A DNA stretch of 64,000 bases from Natrinema pallidum DSM 3751 (GCF_000337615.1 NZ_AOII01000044.1:7945-71944); one strand, 5' to 3'; positions 35,288 through 43,770 are shown, counted from the stretch's first letter. Made by a program: numbers and translations. The notes: generated from the letters alone by a model not told the origin.

Positions 35288-35515
35288 GTGACTGCAGGGG
35301 CCGCGTCGATCCCCGCCGGAGCACTTCACGGACCTGCAACTCCTCGTGTCGATCCGGACGGCAAACGCAACAAGAACGCCCTGCGGACGGCGAAAAGCGG
35401 CGGCCACGGCGTCGGCGTGGTCGCGGACCTCGATGACGACAAGCGAGCGGCTATCGAGGCACTGATCGACGACCTCGCGAACGAACGCTTCGAATCGGTC
35501 GCGTTCGGCGACTAA
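35288..35515 (+). CDS. Possible small hypothetical protein or gene fragment
   Basis: A 75-residue frame. The last 55 residues (DPDGKRNKNALRTAKSGGHG, then VGVVADLDDDKRAAIEALID and a C-terminal ERFESVAFGD) have the acidic, Asp/Glu-rich composition and codon pattern of a halophilic protein, while the first 20 do not. It may be a short real gene starting later, or the tail of a decayed one. I do not recognise it. The rest of the 397-bp interval between the Yip1-like and DUF368 genes holds nothing clear. Confidence 0.35.
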   Translation: MTAGAASIPAGALHGPATPRVDPDGKRNKNALRTAKSGGHGVGVVADLDDDKRAAIEALIDDLANERFESVAFGD

Positions 35516-35552
35516 GCCCGGAACTCGCTGGCAAGTCCGGGGCGAGACCCGC

Positions 35553-36512
35553 TTATTCCGGCTCGAACCCGCCGACCAGGTGCTCGAGGGCGAACAGGGC
35601 GATCGCGCCGAGTGCGGCCCACGCGGCCGTCAGCGCGATCGTCTCCGTGGTCCAGGCGTGCATGTCCCCGATGTTGTGCAGGGGAGCGGGGACCGAGCCG
35701 GCGATGAGACTCACCAGAAAGACGAGGGTCAGCCCGCGGTTGCGGGCCAGCGCGGTGCGGACGACGCGGGCGATCGTAACGAGGCCGACGGCACCGCCGA
35801 CGACGAACAGGGCGACGGTCGTTCCCGGATCGATCACGGCCGCGACCGAGCCGCCACTGAGTAGGTCGCTGATCGCGTGGACGAACGCGCTCAACTCGCT
35901 CGAGAGGAAGACGTACTGGCCAAACAGGATCAAGAGCAGCGAGCCGGACACGCCGGGCAGAATCATCGCGCTGACCGCGATCGCGCCGGCGATGACGATG
36001 ACGATGGGTCCGCTGCCGGGGAGGTGGACGACATCGGCGGCGACCAACAATGCGAGCGTCGTCCCTACGATTGCGGCACCGATACGGGTCGGCGAGTCGA
36101 ACGCGAGGCTCCGGCCGAGCGTGATCGCCGAGGCGGCGATCAACCCGGTGAAGAAGCCGAACATCGCGATCGGGTTCGATTCCGCGAGCGATGAGACGAG
36201 TTCGGCGATGAGGACGACCGAGGTGATCACGCCGACGCCCAGCGGGAGCAGAAACTGCAGGTCCATTTCGAGGAGCGCTTTCCGTGCTCGTGGCCGGTTC
36301 TCGCGCCGGTAGCCACGGAGCACGGCGATCGCTCGGCGGGGCGTGAGCGCGGTGACCGCGGCGATCAGTCGGCCGTAGAAGCCAAGCAGGAGCGCGACGG
36401 TCCCGCCAGAAACGCCCGGGAGGGCGTCCGCGGCACCCATACAGAGCCCGTAGCCGTAGGTTCGCAGTAGTTCGAGGCGATCGACCGCGATGTCGGATCG
36501 CTCATACTCCAT
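35553..36512 (-). CDS. DUF368 (PopT-like) polyprenyl-phosphate transporter
   Basis: A 319-residue protein with about nine helices. The signature GLCMGAADALPGVSGGTVALLLGFYGRL near the N-terminus and its inverted counterpart VSAMILPGVSGSLLLILFGQY in the second half (PGVSG in both) define DUF368. Bacterial members, PopT, recycle undecaprenyl phosphate across the membrane. In archaea the equivalent carrier is dolichyl phosphate for S-layer glycosylation, so a dolichyl-phosphate flippase is a fair inference. ATG 36512 (MEYERSDIAVDRLELL) is chosen; the frame upstream is not protein-like. It is divergent from the MutS-like gene. Confidence 0.85.
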   Translation of the reverse strand: MEYERSDIAVDRLELLRTYGYGLCMGAADALPGVSGGTVALLLGFYGRLIAAVTALTPRRAIAVLRGYRRENRPRARKALLEMDLQFLLPLGVGVITSVVLIAELVSSLAESNPIAMFGFFTGLIAASAITLGRSLAFDSPTRIGAAIVGTTLALLVAADVVHLPGSGPIVIVIAGAIAVSAMILPGVSGSLLLILFGQYVFLSSELSAFVHAISDLLSGGSVAAVIDPGTTVALFVVGGAVGLVTIARVVRTALARNRGLTLVFLVSLIAGSVPAPLHNIGDMHAWTTETIALTAAWAALGAIALFALEHLVGGFEPE

Positions 36513-36833
36513 GCGTTCGCTCCTGGCATAGCTGCCTCGAGTCGCGGACGGGTCGCACTCGACGCCGCCGGGTCGCGCCCACCGGACGGGGCTGTCGTTT
36601 CGGCTGCATGCTCGAATGGGCGACGTGGGGGCGTATAAAAGTGCGACAACGCCGTCAGCGCGCGTTGCTCGTCGACCATGCTCGCGTTCCAGGCGGGTCG
36701 TCTTGGCGATCGCCGACAGCGCCGGCCGCTGTGGCGGTCGCCTCCGGGAATCATGTGCCGAGCTATCACATCGGTCACGAACCGCCGGGGCGGGAGGTTT
36801 TTCTCGCTTCGGTTTGATACGCACCTCGAGACC
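36513..36833. other. 321-bp divergent intergenic region
   Basis: Between the DUF368 gene and the MutS-like gene. A TATA-like GTATAAAAG at 36632-36640 points rightward but lies about 200 nt from the ATG at 36834, so either the transcript has a long leader or a small unrecognised gene sits here. The frames in the gap have no convincing composition. Confidence 0.4.
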
Positions 36834-38840
36834 ATGGACCTCGAGTCGATTCCGGGCGTCGGCGAGAAGACGGCCCGAGCGCTGTCCGAACTCGACGATC
36901 CCGAGCGCGCGCTGCGGACGGGCGACGTGGCGACGATCGCGACCGCGCCGGGGATTTCCCAGGGCCGGGCCGCCCGGATCGCCCGCGGCGCGATCCGACT
37001 CGAGCACGACGATCCCGGCGGCTTCCTCGCGACCGACCGCGCCCGCGAGGTCTACCGGACGGTTCGCTCGCTGCTCGAGGCGCGGACGGTCACCGACTAC
37101 GCCGCCCAGCGACTCGCGACCATCTATCCGAGTCCCTGCCGGTCACGCATCGCGGAAGTGCAGGCGTTCGCCCGCGAAGCCCTCGAGCGCGATCCCGACC
37201 CCGACGTGCTCGCGGCGCTCGAGGGGGTAGCGCCGCTTCGGGAGCCGGGCGACGTGCGGGTTCGCGAGCGATGTCTGGCGACGACCGACGCCGAGCGCTA
37301 CAGCGAGGCCCGGGAGATGATTCCGGAACTCTCCGTCGAGGTCGTCGAGGACGCGCAGGGGTTGGCCGAACTCGCGCGGGGGTACTCGACGGTGATCGCC
37401 CTCGACGAGTCCTTCGCCGGCGTCACCCTCGATGGGGACGTGCAGGTCCGGCCCGATGCCCTCGAGACCCCGGCCGAGGTGGTCCCCGAGCGGCCGCTCG
37501 CGTTCTTCGCGCGCAACCGCGACCGACTGCAGGCCGCCATCGCGGTCCACCGGGCCGCCGATCTCGAGGCACCCTGCGATCTCGCAGCGCTCGAGGACGG
37601 TCTCTCGCGGCTGACGGAAGACGGGACGGTCGCGGGCGACGACGAACTCGACCGGTTGACGACGGCGATCGACGACCTCGACGCGGCGGCGAGTGCGGCC
37701 GAGGGCGTCGCCAACGATCAGCTTCGGGCGGCGATCCGCGAGCAGGACGTGACGATCGAGGGGTCGGACCTGCTGTCGCTGGTCGAGCGCGGGGCCGGCG
37801 TCGACTCGCTGCTGTCCCGCGAACTCGCCGACGAGTACGCTCGCGCGGTCGCGGCGGCCCGCGACCACCTCGTCGACGCGCTCGATCTCGACCAGGGGGA
37901 AAGCGAGATCGCTCGCCGCGCGTTCAGCGACGAGCCGACGTTTCCGGTCGAGCGCGACGAGGACGTGATCGGCCGACTGCGCGAGGAGTTGACGGCGGCC
38001 AAGGAACGGCGCGCGGGCAGGCTCAAACGCGACCTCGCGGCGGACCTCGCCGACCGGCGCGAGGGGGCTCGCCGACTCGTCCGTGACGCCCTCGAACTGG
38101 ATGTCGAACTCGCGATCGCCCGCTTCGCCGACGACTTCGCGTGTACGATGCCGACGGTCGTCGAACCGGCCGCTGTCGAAGACGAGACCGCCGCGGGCGT
38201 CGGCTTCGCGATCGAGGGCGGTCGCTCGCCCGTACTCGACGAACCGCTCGAGCGAATCGATCCCGTCGACTACGAGGTGTCGGGCGTCGCCCTGCTCTCG
38301 GGGGTCAACAGCGGCGGCAAGACCGCCACGCTCGATCTGGTCGCGAGCGTGGTCGTACTGGCACATATGGGATTGCCCGTCCCCGCCGAACGCGTCCGAC
38401 TGCGGCGGTTCGACGATCTGCACTACCACGCGAAGACCCAGGGTACCCTGGATGCGGGAGCGTTCGAGTCGACCGTCCGGGCGTTCGCCGATCTCGCACA
38501 GGGCGGCGAGGGCTCGCTCGTCCTGGTCGACGAACTCGAGAGCATCACCGAACCCGGCGCGTCGGCGAGGATCATCGCGGGCATCCTCGAAGCGCTCTCC
38601 GAAAACGGGGCGACGGCGGTGTTCGTCTCACATCTGGCCGACGAGATCCGCGAGATGGCCGACTTCGACGTGACCGTCGACGGGATCGAAGCCGTCGGAC
38701 TCGTGGATGGGGAACTCGAGGTGAATCGCTCGCCGGTCAAAGACCACCTCGCGCGGTCGACGCCGGAGTTGATCGTCGAGAAACTGGCTGGCGAACACGA
38801 CAGCGCGTTCTACGGGGCCCTGCTGGAGAAGTTCGAGTAG
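36834..38840 (+). CDS. HhH-MutS family ATPase (archaeal MutS-related)
   Basis: A 668-residue protein. The first 50 residues are a helix-hairpin-helix DNA-binding module (MDLESIPGVGEKTARALSEL, then APGISQGRAARIARG). The middle is a long, acidic helical region matching a MutS-like clamp/lever. The C-terminal ATPase has Walker A LLSGVNSGGKTATLDL (about 491-506), a YHAKTQGTLDAGAFESTVRA region and Walker B SLVLVDELESITEPG (about 562-567), then VFVSHLADEI. It lacks the mismatch-recognition N-terminal domain of MutS1 and the Smr nuclease of MutS2. Haloarchaeal proteins of this layout probably act on branched or recombination DNA, but the function is unproven. ATG 36834 follows a non-coding-like frame. 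Confidence 0.82.
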   Translation: MDLESIPGVGEKTARALSELDDPERALRTGDVATIATAPGISQGRAARIARGAIRLEHDDPGGFLATDRAREVYRTVRSLLEARTVTDYAAQRLATIYPSPCRSRIAEVQAFAREALERDPDPDVLAALEGVAPLREPGDVRVRERCLATTDAERYSEAREMIPELSVEVVEDAQGLAELARGYSTVIALDESFAGVTLDGDVQVRPDALETPAEVVPERPLAFFARNRDRLQAAIAVHRAADLEAPCDLAALEDGLSRLTEDGTVAGDDELDRLTTAIDDLDAAASAAEGVANDQLRAAIREQDVTIEGSDLLSLVERGAGVDSLLSRELADEYARAVAAARDHLVDALDLDQGESEIARRAFSDEPTFPVERDEDVIGRLREELTAAKERRAGRLKRDLAADLADRREGARRLVRDALELDVELAIARFADDFACTMPTVVEPAAVEDETAAGVGFAIEGGRSPVLDEPLERIDPVDYEVSGVALLSGVNSGGKTATLDLVASVVVLAHMGLPVPAERVRLRRFDDLHYHAKTQGTLDAGAFESTVRAFADLAQGGEGSLVLVDELESITEPGASARIIAGILEALSENGATAVFVSHLADEIREMADFDVTVDGIEAVGLVDGELEVNRSPVKDHLARSTPELIVEKLAGEHDSAFYGALLEKFE

Positions 38841-38863
38841 CGGTCGCGTCTCGGCCCGGCCGA

Positions 38864-39115
38864 CTACGGAGCCGCCGACGGATGGGGGCTCTCGCCGATC
38901 ACGTCGAGCGCCCGCTCGAAGGCGGCCTCGGCGTCCTCGAACTCGCCTTCGTGCGTCCACTCCCCGTCCGGAGTGGCGGTGTAGACGTCGAACCCGCCGC
39001 CGCGGTACTCGTGGCTTTCGACGTACAGTTCCGCTTCGACCGTCCCGTCGTCGACGAGGAGCCAGATACCCAGTTCCTTGCCGCCCTCGAGATCGCGTCG
39101 CCGGGACCAGTGCAT
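38864..39115 (-). CDS. Conserved haloarchaeal hypothetical protein
   Basis: An 83-residue acidic protein, MHWSRRRDLEGGKELGIWLL, then VDDGTVEAELYVESHEYRGG and ATPDGEWTHEGEFEDAEAAF. A predicted four-stranded sheet followed by a helix. The composition is halophilic. ATG 39115 is preferred, because residues upstream in the same frame are not halophile-like. Unknown function; not part of the operon that starts 66 bp further on, although on the same strand. Confidence 0.62.
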   Translation of the reverse strand: MHWSRRRDLEGGKELGIWLLVDDGTVEAELYVESHEYRGGGFDVYTATPDGEWTHEGEFEDAEAAFERALDVIGESPHPSAAP

Positions 39116-39180
39116 GGCTCGAGCTACGAGGCCGAACGCCGTATAACCGGGGCGGGGCCGCCGCTGGCGCGGATCGCCCG

Positions 39181-40104
39181 CTACGCTGTTTCCGGCCACT
39201 TGGCGAGGACGTCTAGCTGGTGGGCGAGGTAGACGAGGGCTTCCGCGTCGACCTGTTCGTGACGAGCCGCCGCCCACGCACCGACTCGCTCGGCGGCTAT
39301 TGCTCCGTCCGCCACGAGCGCGGATTCGATGGTGTCGACGATGTGATGGAGGAAGTACGCTTCGTCGCCCTCGTAGCCGCCCTCGGTCGGCCGGACCACC
39401 CAGTCGGAGCCGCCGGCCGCGACGATCCGGCCACCGGTCGCCGGGACCGCCGTGAGGAGGTGGCGGCCGGCGGTGCTGTCACCAGTCTCGCCGCCGACCT
39501 TCTCGGTCGTGTCCATCCGGCGGTGAAACCGCCGTTCGATGCGGTCCTCGAGATCGGCGTCGACCGGAGGTAACAGCGATGTCACACCATCGAACGTGAT
39601 CGGGAAGTAGGCGATTCCGCCCGGGCAAAGCCCGTCGGCGATCGTTTCCAGCGCCGTCCGTACGGCCGTCAGATCGAGGAAGGCCTGGGCGACGACGACA
39701 TCGTAGGCCCCCGCGTGAGCCGCGAGGTGGGCGAGTGCGTCTTCCACGCGGAACTCGACTTCGAACGCCGCTCCGTCACGGTCGATGCGGACCGGCTCGC
39801 CCGAGCGGTCGGGTTCGCGGTTCCGATCCGCCGCGCGGTCGGCGATGCGGTCAGTCGCGGCGTCGACGAGGGTCGGGTCGGCGTCGATGGCCGTATACCG
39901 AACCTCGGTGTCGGGCGTCCACTCGAGGACCGTTTCGATCATCGTCCCCGTCCCGGCACCGATCTCGCAGAGTTCGACGGGCTCGTCGATCGCCGCGAGC
40001 GAACGGCGGAACGCCGCCGCGACACGCCGATTCCGGGCGCGACGGTCGACGGTCCGTTTGGCGTCGAGGTAGCGCCGAAACGAGTAGCGGTCGGGCTCGG
40101 TCAC
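39181..40104 (-). CDS. Class I SAM-dependent methyltransferase
   Basis: A 307-residue methyltransferase with motif I CEIGAGTGTMIETVLEW (residues 46-62), an acidic loop VRYTAIDADPTLVDAA, and DVVVAQAFLDLTAVRTALET / CPGGIAYFPITFDGVTSLL for later motifs. The C-terminal 100 residues form a substrate domain with FHRRMDTTEKVGGETGDST. It is the last gene of a five-gene block (arfA, MDR dehydrogenase, PTPS-like, GT4, methyltransferase), 40 nt after the glycosyltransferase. Its acceptor is unknown; from context it may be the product of the upstream enzymes. MTEPDRYSFRRYLDAKRTVD gives a plausible start. Confidence 0.8.
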   Translation of the reverse strand: MTEPDRYSFRRYLDAKRTVDRRARNRRVAAAFRRSLAAIDEPVELCEIGAGTGTMIETVLEWTPDTEVRYTAIDADPTLVDAATDRIADRAADRNREPDRSGEPVRIDRDGAAFEVEFRVEDALAHLAAHAGAYDVVVAQAFLDLTAVRTALETIADGLCPGGIAYFPITFDGVTSLLPPVDADLEDRIERRFHRRMDTTEKVGGETGDSTAGRHLLTAVPATGGRIVAAGGSDWVVRPTEGGYEGDEAYFLHHIVDTIESALVADGAIAAERVGAWAAARHEQVDAEALVYLAHQLDVLAKWPETA

Positions 40105-40144
40105 GTCTTTCCCTCCTCGGGTCGCGGCGTCGTAACCTCGGGCG

Positions 40145-41233
40145 TCATGGGGGCACCCTCGCGCCGTCGCGGAGTCGAGTCGTCAACGATGCGACGCGGT
40201 CGACGGTCTCGCCCCAGGTCGGATGAGCGTCGTAGGCGTCCCGGGCGGTACGTCCCATCTCCGCGAGGCGATCGCGATCCGTCGCGAGCGACCGTATCGC
40301 GTCCGTCACGGCCCGCGGCTCGCCCGGTGGAACCAGTATCCCCGTCTTTCCGTCGGTCACGACCTCGCTCGCGCCGCCCGCGGCTGCGGCGATCGCCGGC
40401 AGTCCGAACCCCATCCCCTCGAGGTAGACGATGCCGAACCCCTCGTAGCCGGAGGGGACGGCGAGGACGTGGCTCTCACGCAGCGTCGACGCCAGCGCCG
40501 CGTCGGGCTGTCGGCCTGCGACCGTCACCGACTCCGCGACGCCCAGCGCGTCGATCAGCCGGCCGATGCGCCGGGCGTACTCCGGATCGACCGTCGGGTC
40601 GCCGACGACGGTCAGGGTCCACTCGTCGGCCGGGCGAGCGGCCAGTCCTCGGAGCAGCGTGTGGAGCCCCTTCCGCTCGACGAGCGTCCCCACGAAGACG
40701 AGTCGCAACGGGCCGGAATCGTGAGCGCGCGTCCGGATTCCCGCCCGCGTGATATCCGGCTCGACGTGGTCTCTGCCGGGGTACGCGACGACGCCCTGCG
40801 TCGGTCCGACGAGCGCCTCGACTGTTTCCCGGGTGGTCTCGCTGTTGTACACGAACGCGTCGACGGTCTCGAGATAGCGCCGCTCGATCGCCCTGTAGCA
40901 CGCGTTTCGCCACGCTGCCCGGGGCTCCCGACACCGGAGGTGGTGGACGACCGAGACTATCGGCGTGGCGTCGTCGCGCCGGCGGTTGTGTCCGACGAGC
41001 GACGGGTGACAGAGTTCGTCTTGCAACAGCACGTCGACCTCGAGCGCAGCCAGTTCGGCGGCGATGTCCCTGGAGACGTTATCGACCAGGTTCGCCCCGT
41101 AGCGCCCTCTCGGGATCGTGACGACCGTGACCTCGTGGCCCCGGTCGCGAAGTCCCGCCACGAGCCGTCGATCGTAGCGATAGCCGCCGGACGTTTCCTC
41201 GAGTCCGTCGTAGACGATCACTCCCAGCCGCAT
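40145..41233 (-). CDS. GT4-family glycosyltransferase
   Basis: A 362-residue GT-B glycosyltransferase of family 4. N-terminal acceptor domain (MRLGVIVYDGLEETSGGYRY), then donor domain with VGTLVERKGLHTLLRGLA (Arg187, Lys188) and the EGFGIVYLEGMGFGLP element with the two Glu (264 and 272) of retaining GT4 enzymes. It probably transfers a sugar from a nucleotide donor. The gene starts 4 nt after the PTPS-like gene, so the two are translationally linked. That is unusual: the acceptor may be a pterin or pyrimidine-type molecule rather than a lipid or protein, because the operon holds no other glycan genes. Confidence 0.85.
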   Translation of the reverse strand: MRLGVIVYDGLEETSGGYRYDRRLVAGLRDRGHEVTVVTIPRGRYGANLVDNVSRDIAAELAALEVDVLLQDELCHPSLVGHNRRRDDATPIVSVVHHLRCREPRAAWRNACYRAIERRYLETVDAFVYNSETTRETVEALVGPTQGVVAYPGRDHVEPDITRAGIRTRAHDSGPLRLVFVGTLVERKGLHTLLRGLAARPADEWTLTVVGDPTVDPEYARRIGRLIDALGVAESVTVAGRQPDAALASTLRESHVLAVPSGYEGFGIVYLEGMGFGLPAIAAAAGGASEVVTDGKTGILVPPGEPRAVTDAIRSLATDRDRLAEMGRTARDAYDAHPTWGETVDRVASLTTRLRDGARVPP

Positions 41234-41237
41234 CGAA

Positions 41238-41615
41238 TCAGACGCTCGCAGCGTAGGAGGCGGCCGCCGCGTCCTCTTCCCACGTCGTCACCGCGACGGC
41301 GTCGAGACGGTCGGTCTCGATCCCGTCGGCGACCCGCTCGGCGAAGCACCGCGAGAAGTGCTCTACGCTCGGGTTGCGCCCCTCGAACTCCGGGAGGTCG
41401 TTGAGCGTCGCGTCCCGGTAGCGGTCGACCAGCGCGTCGACGACCGCTTTGAGGTCGTCGATATCGACGAGGTAGCCGTACTCGCCGAGCTGGTCGCCCT
41501 CGACCTCGACTTCCACCGTCAGGTGATGGGAGTGGAGGGCTCCCTCGGGACCGGGATCGGGGACCGTGAGCCAGTGTTGGGCGACGAACTCTCGGGTGAC
41601 TGTCACCGTATACAT
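41238..41615 (-). CDS. 6-pyruvoyltetrahydropterin synthase (COG0720) family protein
   Basis: A 125-residue PTPS/QueD-fold protein. Zinc ligands are His14 in FVAQHWL and His28 and His30 in LHSHHLTVEVEVEG. The catalytic Cys normally a few residues before H-x-H is absent: that stretch is PDPGPEGALHSHH, with Glu24 four residues before His28. The usual alternative (PTPS-III) also uses Glu. Substrate could be dihydroneopterin or its triphosphate, or a ring-opened relative. Downstream half: EYGYLVDIDDLKAVVDALVD and LPEFEGRNPSVEHFSRCFAE match the family. ATG 41615 chosen over one eight codons upstream. Gap of 98 nt after the dehydrogenase. Confidence 0.85.
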   Translation of the reverse strand: MYTVTVTREFVAQHWLTVPDPGPEGALHSHHLTVEVEVEGDQLGEYGYLVDIDDLKAVVDALVDRYRDATLNDLPEFEGRNPSVEHFSRCFAERVADGIETDRLDAVAVTTWEEDAAAASYAASV

Positions 41616-41713
41616 ACCCCGTCGGACCACGTATGGCAACTAAAACCTGGGGTGGGACGAGGCAGCACGGCTCGACCCGCGCCGACGGCGCACAGTCGAT
41701 CGGGTCGTGGGGA

Positions 41714-42778
41714 TCAGTACGTCAACAACACCTGCACGGTCTCGTCCGGACGCTCGTCCAGCAGTTCGTAGGCCTTCGGGGCGTCCGCGATCGGGACGCG
41801 GTGGGTGACCAGCCGGTCGGTCTCGAGGCCCTCGAGCCGTCGCCACGCGGTCGCCAGCCGGCGCGCCACGGTCCAGCGCCCGCGCCGCTCCGGGGCGATG
41901 GTACTTACCTGGCTGCTGATCAGCCGGATGCGGCTCCGGTGGAACCGCCCGTCGAGCGAGAGTTCGGCCGTCTTGGTCCCGTACCACGACCCGACGACGA
42001 CGCGGCCTCCGTATCCGGTCGCATCGACGGCGGCGTCGAGTGCCGCGGGGTTGCCCGAGAGTTCGTAGGTCAGGTCCGCCCGGCGCGGGGGCTGGTCCCC
42101 GTCGGTCCGCCCGGATGGCGACCCCGGTCGGGCGGGCGCTGTCGGCCGTTCGTGGAGCGCCGCGATCGGGTCCGTTCCGTCGGGCTCGAGACTCCGGTCC
42201 GCCCCGAACGCCGCCGAGAGCCGTCGTCGCTCCTCGTAGCAGTCCACGGTCACGAGCGACGAGAGCGGCGTTTCGGCCAGCAGTGCCGTCGTCAACAGCC
42301 CCACGACGCCCTGGCCGAACACGACCGCCCGCTCGCCGATGCGCGGCCCGCCGTCGAGAACCAGGTTGACCGCCGTCTCGACGTTCGGGAGAAACGCCGC
42401 CGCCGCGGGCGGCACGTCGGCCGGCACGACGCTGACCTCGTCGACTCCGACGACGAACTCGCTGGCGTGGGGATGGAAGGCGAGCACCGTCTCGCCGCGC
42501 CACGCTGGGTCCACGGCCGCGCCGACGGCGGTCACCGTCCCGACGACCGCGTAGCCGTACGGAAACGGGTAGGAGAACGACCCCGACAACGCCTCGAGCG
42601 TCTCGTCCGCGGCGATCTCCGGGTCCATCTCCCCGCGGTAGAGTAACAGCTCCGTCCCGGGGCTGATGGCCGATACCGTCGCCGTCACCTCGAGTTCGTC
42701 CGGGCCGGGGTCGGGGACCGCCGTCTCCCGAACGTCGACCTCACGGGGACCCGTGAAGTACACCGACTGGGCCGCCAT
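41714..42778 (-). CDS. BchC-like MDR dehydrogenase lacking zinc ligands
   Basis: A 354-residue medium-chain dehydrogenase/reductase. The N-terminal catalytic domain has TATVSAISPGTELLLYRGEM where zinc enzymes have a Cys, and FPYGYAVVGTVTAVG where they have G-H-E; both ligands are therefore missing, as in the bacteriochlorophyllide dehydrogenase BchC-like branch. The Rossmann part has AVVFGQGVVGLLTTALL and SSLVTVDCYEERRRLSAAFG, so it likely binds NAD(P). A Pro/Arg-rich insert (ARPGSPSGRTDGDQPPR) precedes ADLTYELSGNPAALDAAVDA. Starts 4 nt after arfA, so is translationally linked. Substrate unknown. Confidence 0.8.
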   Translation of the reverse strand: MAAQSVYFTGPREVDVRETAVPDPGPDELEVTATVSAISPGTELLLYRGEMDPEIAADETLEALSGSFSYPFPYGYAVVGTVTAVGAAVDPAWRGETVLAFHPHASEFVVGVDEVSVVPADVPPAAAAFLPNVETAVNLVLDGGPRIGERAVVFGQGVVGLLTTALLAETPLSSLVTVDCYEERRRLSAAFGADRSLEPDGTDPIAALHERPTAPARPGSPSGRTDGDQPPRRADLTYELSGNPAALDAAVDATGYGGRVVVGSWYGTKTAELSLDGRFHRSRIRLISSQVSTIAPERRGRWTVARRLATAWRRLEGLETDRLVTHRVPIADAPKAYELLDERPDETVQVLLTY

Positions 42779-42782
42779 CGGA

Positions 42783-43559
42783 TTACGCCCTCCCCGCGCT
42801 CTCACCGGTGCCGATTTCGACGCGAGTCCCCCGGTTCCGGCAGCGCTCGAGCGCCTCCTTGGCCGCCATTCCGGCGTCGCCGGCCGTGCGATCGCGGCCG
42901 ACGCCGACTTTGAGTTCGATCCCCGCCGCCTCATCGACGTGCTCGATCGTCTCGACGAACGCCGCCCGGTCGAGACCAGGGGTTACCGAGATGACGTTGT
43001 CACCGCCGATGAAAAACGACAGCGAGTCGTGGGCGTCGTACATGTACTCGAGCAGCGCCGAATACCCGCGGTCGATGTGCCGGAACACGTCGAACGCGTT
43101 GAGTTCGTCGGTGTACCGGCTCGTCGCGTCGTTGACGTCGAAGTGGGCGATCTGGACGGACCCGTCCTCGCACAGCGGCTCGCCGCGCAGGATTTCGGTC
43201 CGGTCGCTGTCCTGGGCGCTCCCGGCCGCCTGGAGCGTCGCCGTCGCCTCGCCGACCGCCTCCCGCGGCGAGGACCCCGTGGCGACACCGAGGCTCACCG
43301 TCACGGGATAGCGGTTGCGGACGGCAGCCTGAATGCGTCGGTGACCCGCCAGGTCGATCCCGTTGGTGACGGCGATCATGTTATCGAATCGCGTGGAAAA
43401 CACGTAGCCGTCGTAATGGGCGACGAGTTGTGAGAGGTCCGCGTACAGCCGGGACTGGAGCGTCTGCAGGTCCGGTTCCCGTCTCGGCGATGGCGACACC
43501 GTCCACGGCCCGTAGTTGTCGATCTGGATCAACGTTACCTGCGTTTCGGTCACGGTCAC
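42783..43559 (-). CDS. arfA: GTP cyclohydrolase III (ArfA)
   Basis: A 258-residue archaeal GTP cyclohydrolase III/IIa, which opens GTP to the formylaminopyrimidine FAPy, the first step of archaeal riboflavin and F420 synthesis. Family hallmarks are VTLIQIDNYGPWTVSPSPRR, DGYVFSTRFDNMIAVTNGID, VTVSLGVATG and the metal-binding FFIGGDNVISV near residue 185. The start is a GTG at 43559: a TATA box at 43581-43590 puts the transcript start at about 43560, so ATG codons at 43574 and 43580 lie upstream of the transcript. GTG 43553, behind a GGGGGGA run, is the alternative. It leads the five-gene block, unlike a stand-alone riboflavin gene. Confidence 0.88.
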   Translation of the reverse strand: MTVTETQVTLIQIDNYGPWTVSPSPRREPDLQTLQSRLYADLSQLVAHYDGYVFSTRFDNMIAVTNGIDLAGHRRIQAAVRNRYPVTVSLGVATGSSPREAVGEATATLQAAGSAQDSDRTEILRGEPLCEDGSVQIAHFDVNDATSRYTDELNAFDVFRHIDRGYSALLEYMYDAHDSLSFFIGGDNVISVTPGLDRAAFVETIEHVDEAAGIELKVGVGRDRTAGDAGMAAKEALERCRNRGTRVEIGTGESAGRA

Positions 43560-43580
43560 TCCCCCCCGTACCATGTCCAT

Positions 43581-43590
43581 CGGTATAATG
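43581..43590 (-). promoter_or_regulatory. TATA box of the arfA operon
   Basis: CATTATACCG on the minus strand, centred about 26 nt before the GTG at 43559. It is the only promoter-like element seen for the five-gene block, apart from the 98-nt gap before the PTPS-like gene. Confidence 0.55.
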
Positions 43591-43770
43591 TATGGGCGCT
43601 GTCGTCTCGACTGCGGTGGCTGCCCACCCGCTCGCACGACGGGTGTGCGATCAGTGCGCGACTCGGTTCAGTCGCGCCGCTAGCTGACTCCCCGTCCCCG
43701 TGCCGTGTCCGTTCGGCCCCGGCCCCAGCTATATGCCGCGCACCATCGTAGGGATCGTCCGGAACGGCTC

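Noticed and set aside
36513-37007. Extended N-terminus of the DUF368 frame
   Set aside because: The upstream residues are not membrane-like and lie in the divergent promoter region and the MutS-like coding sequence.
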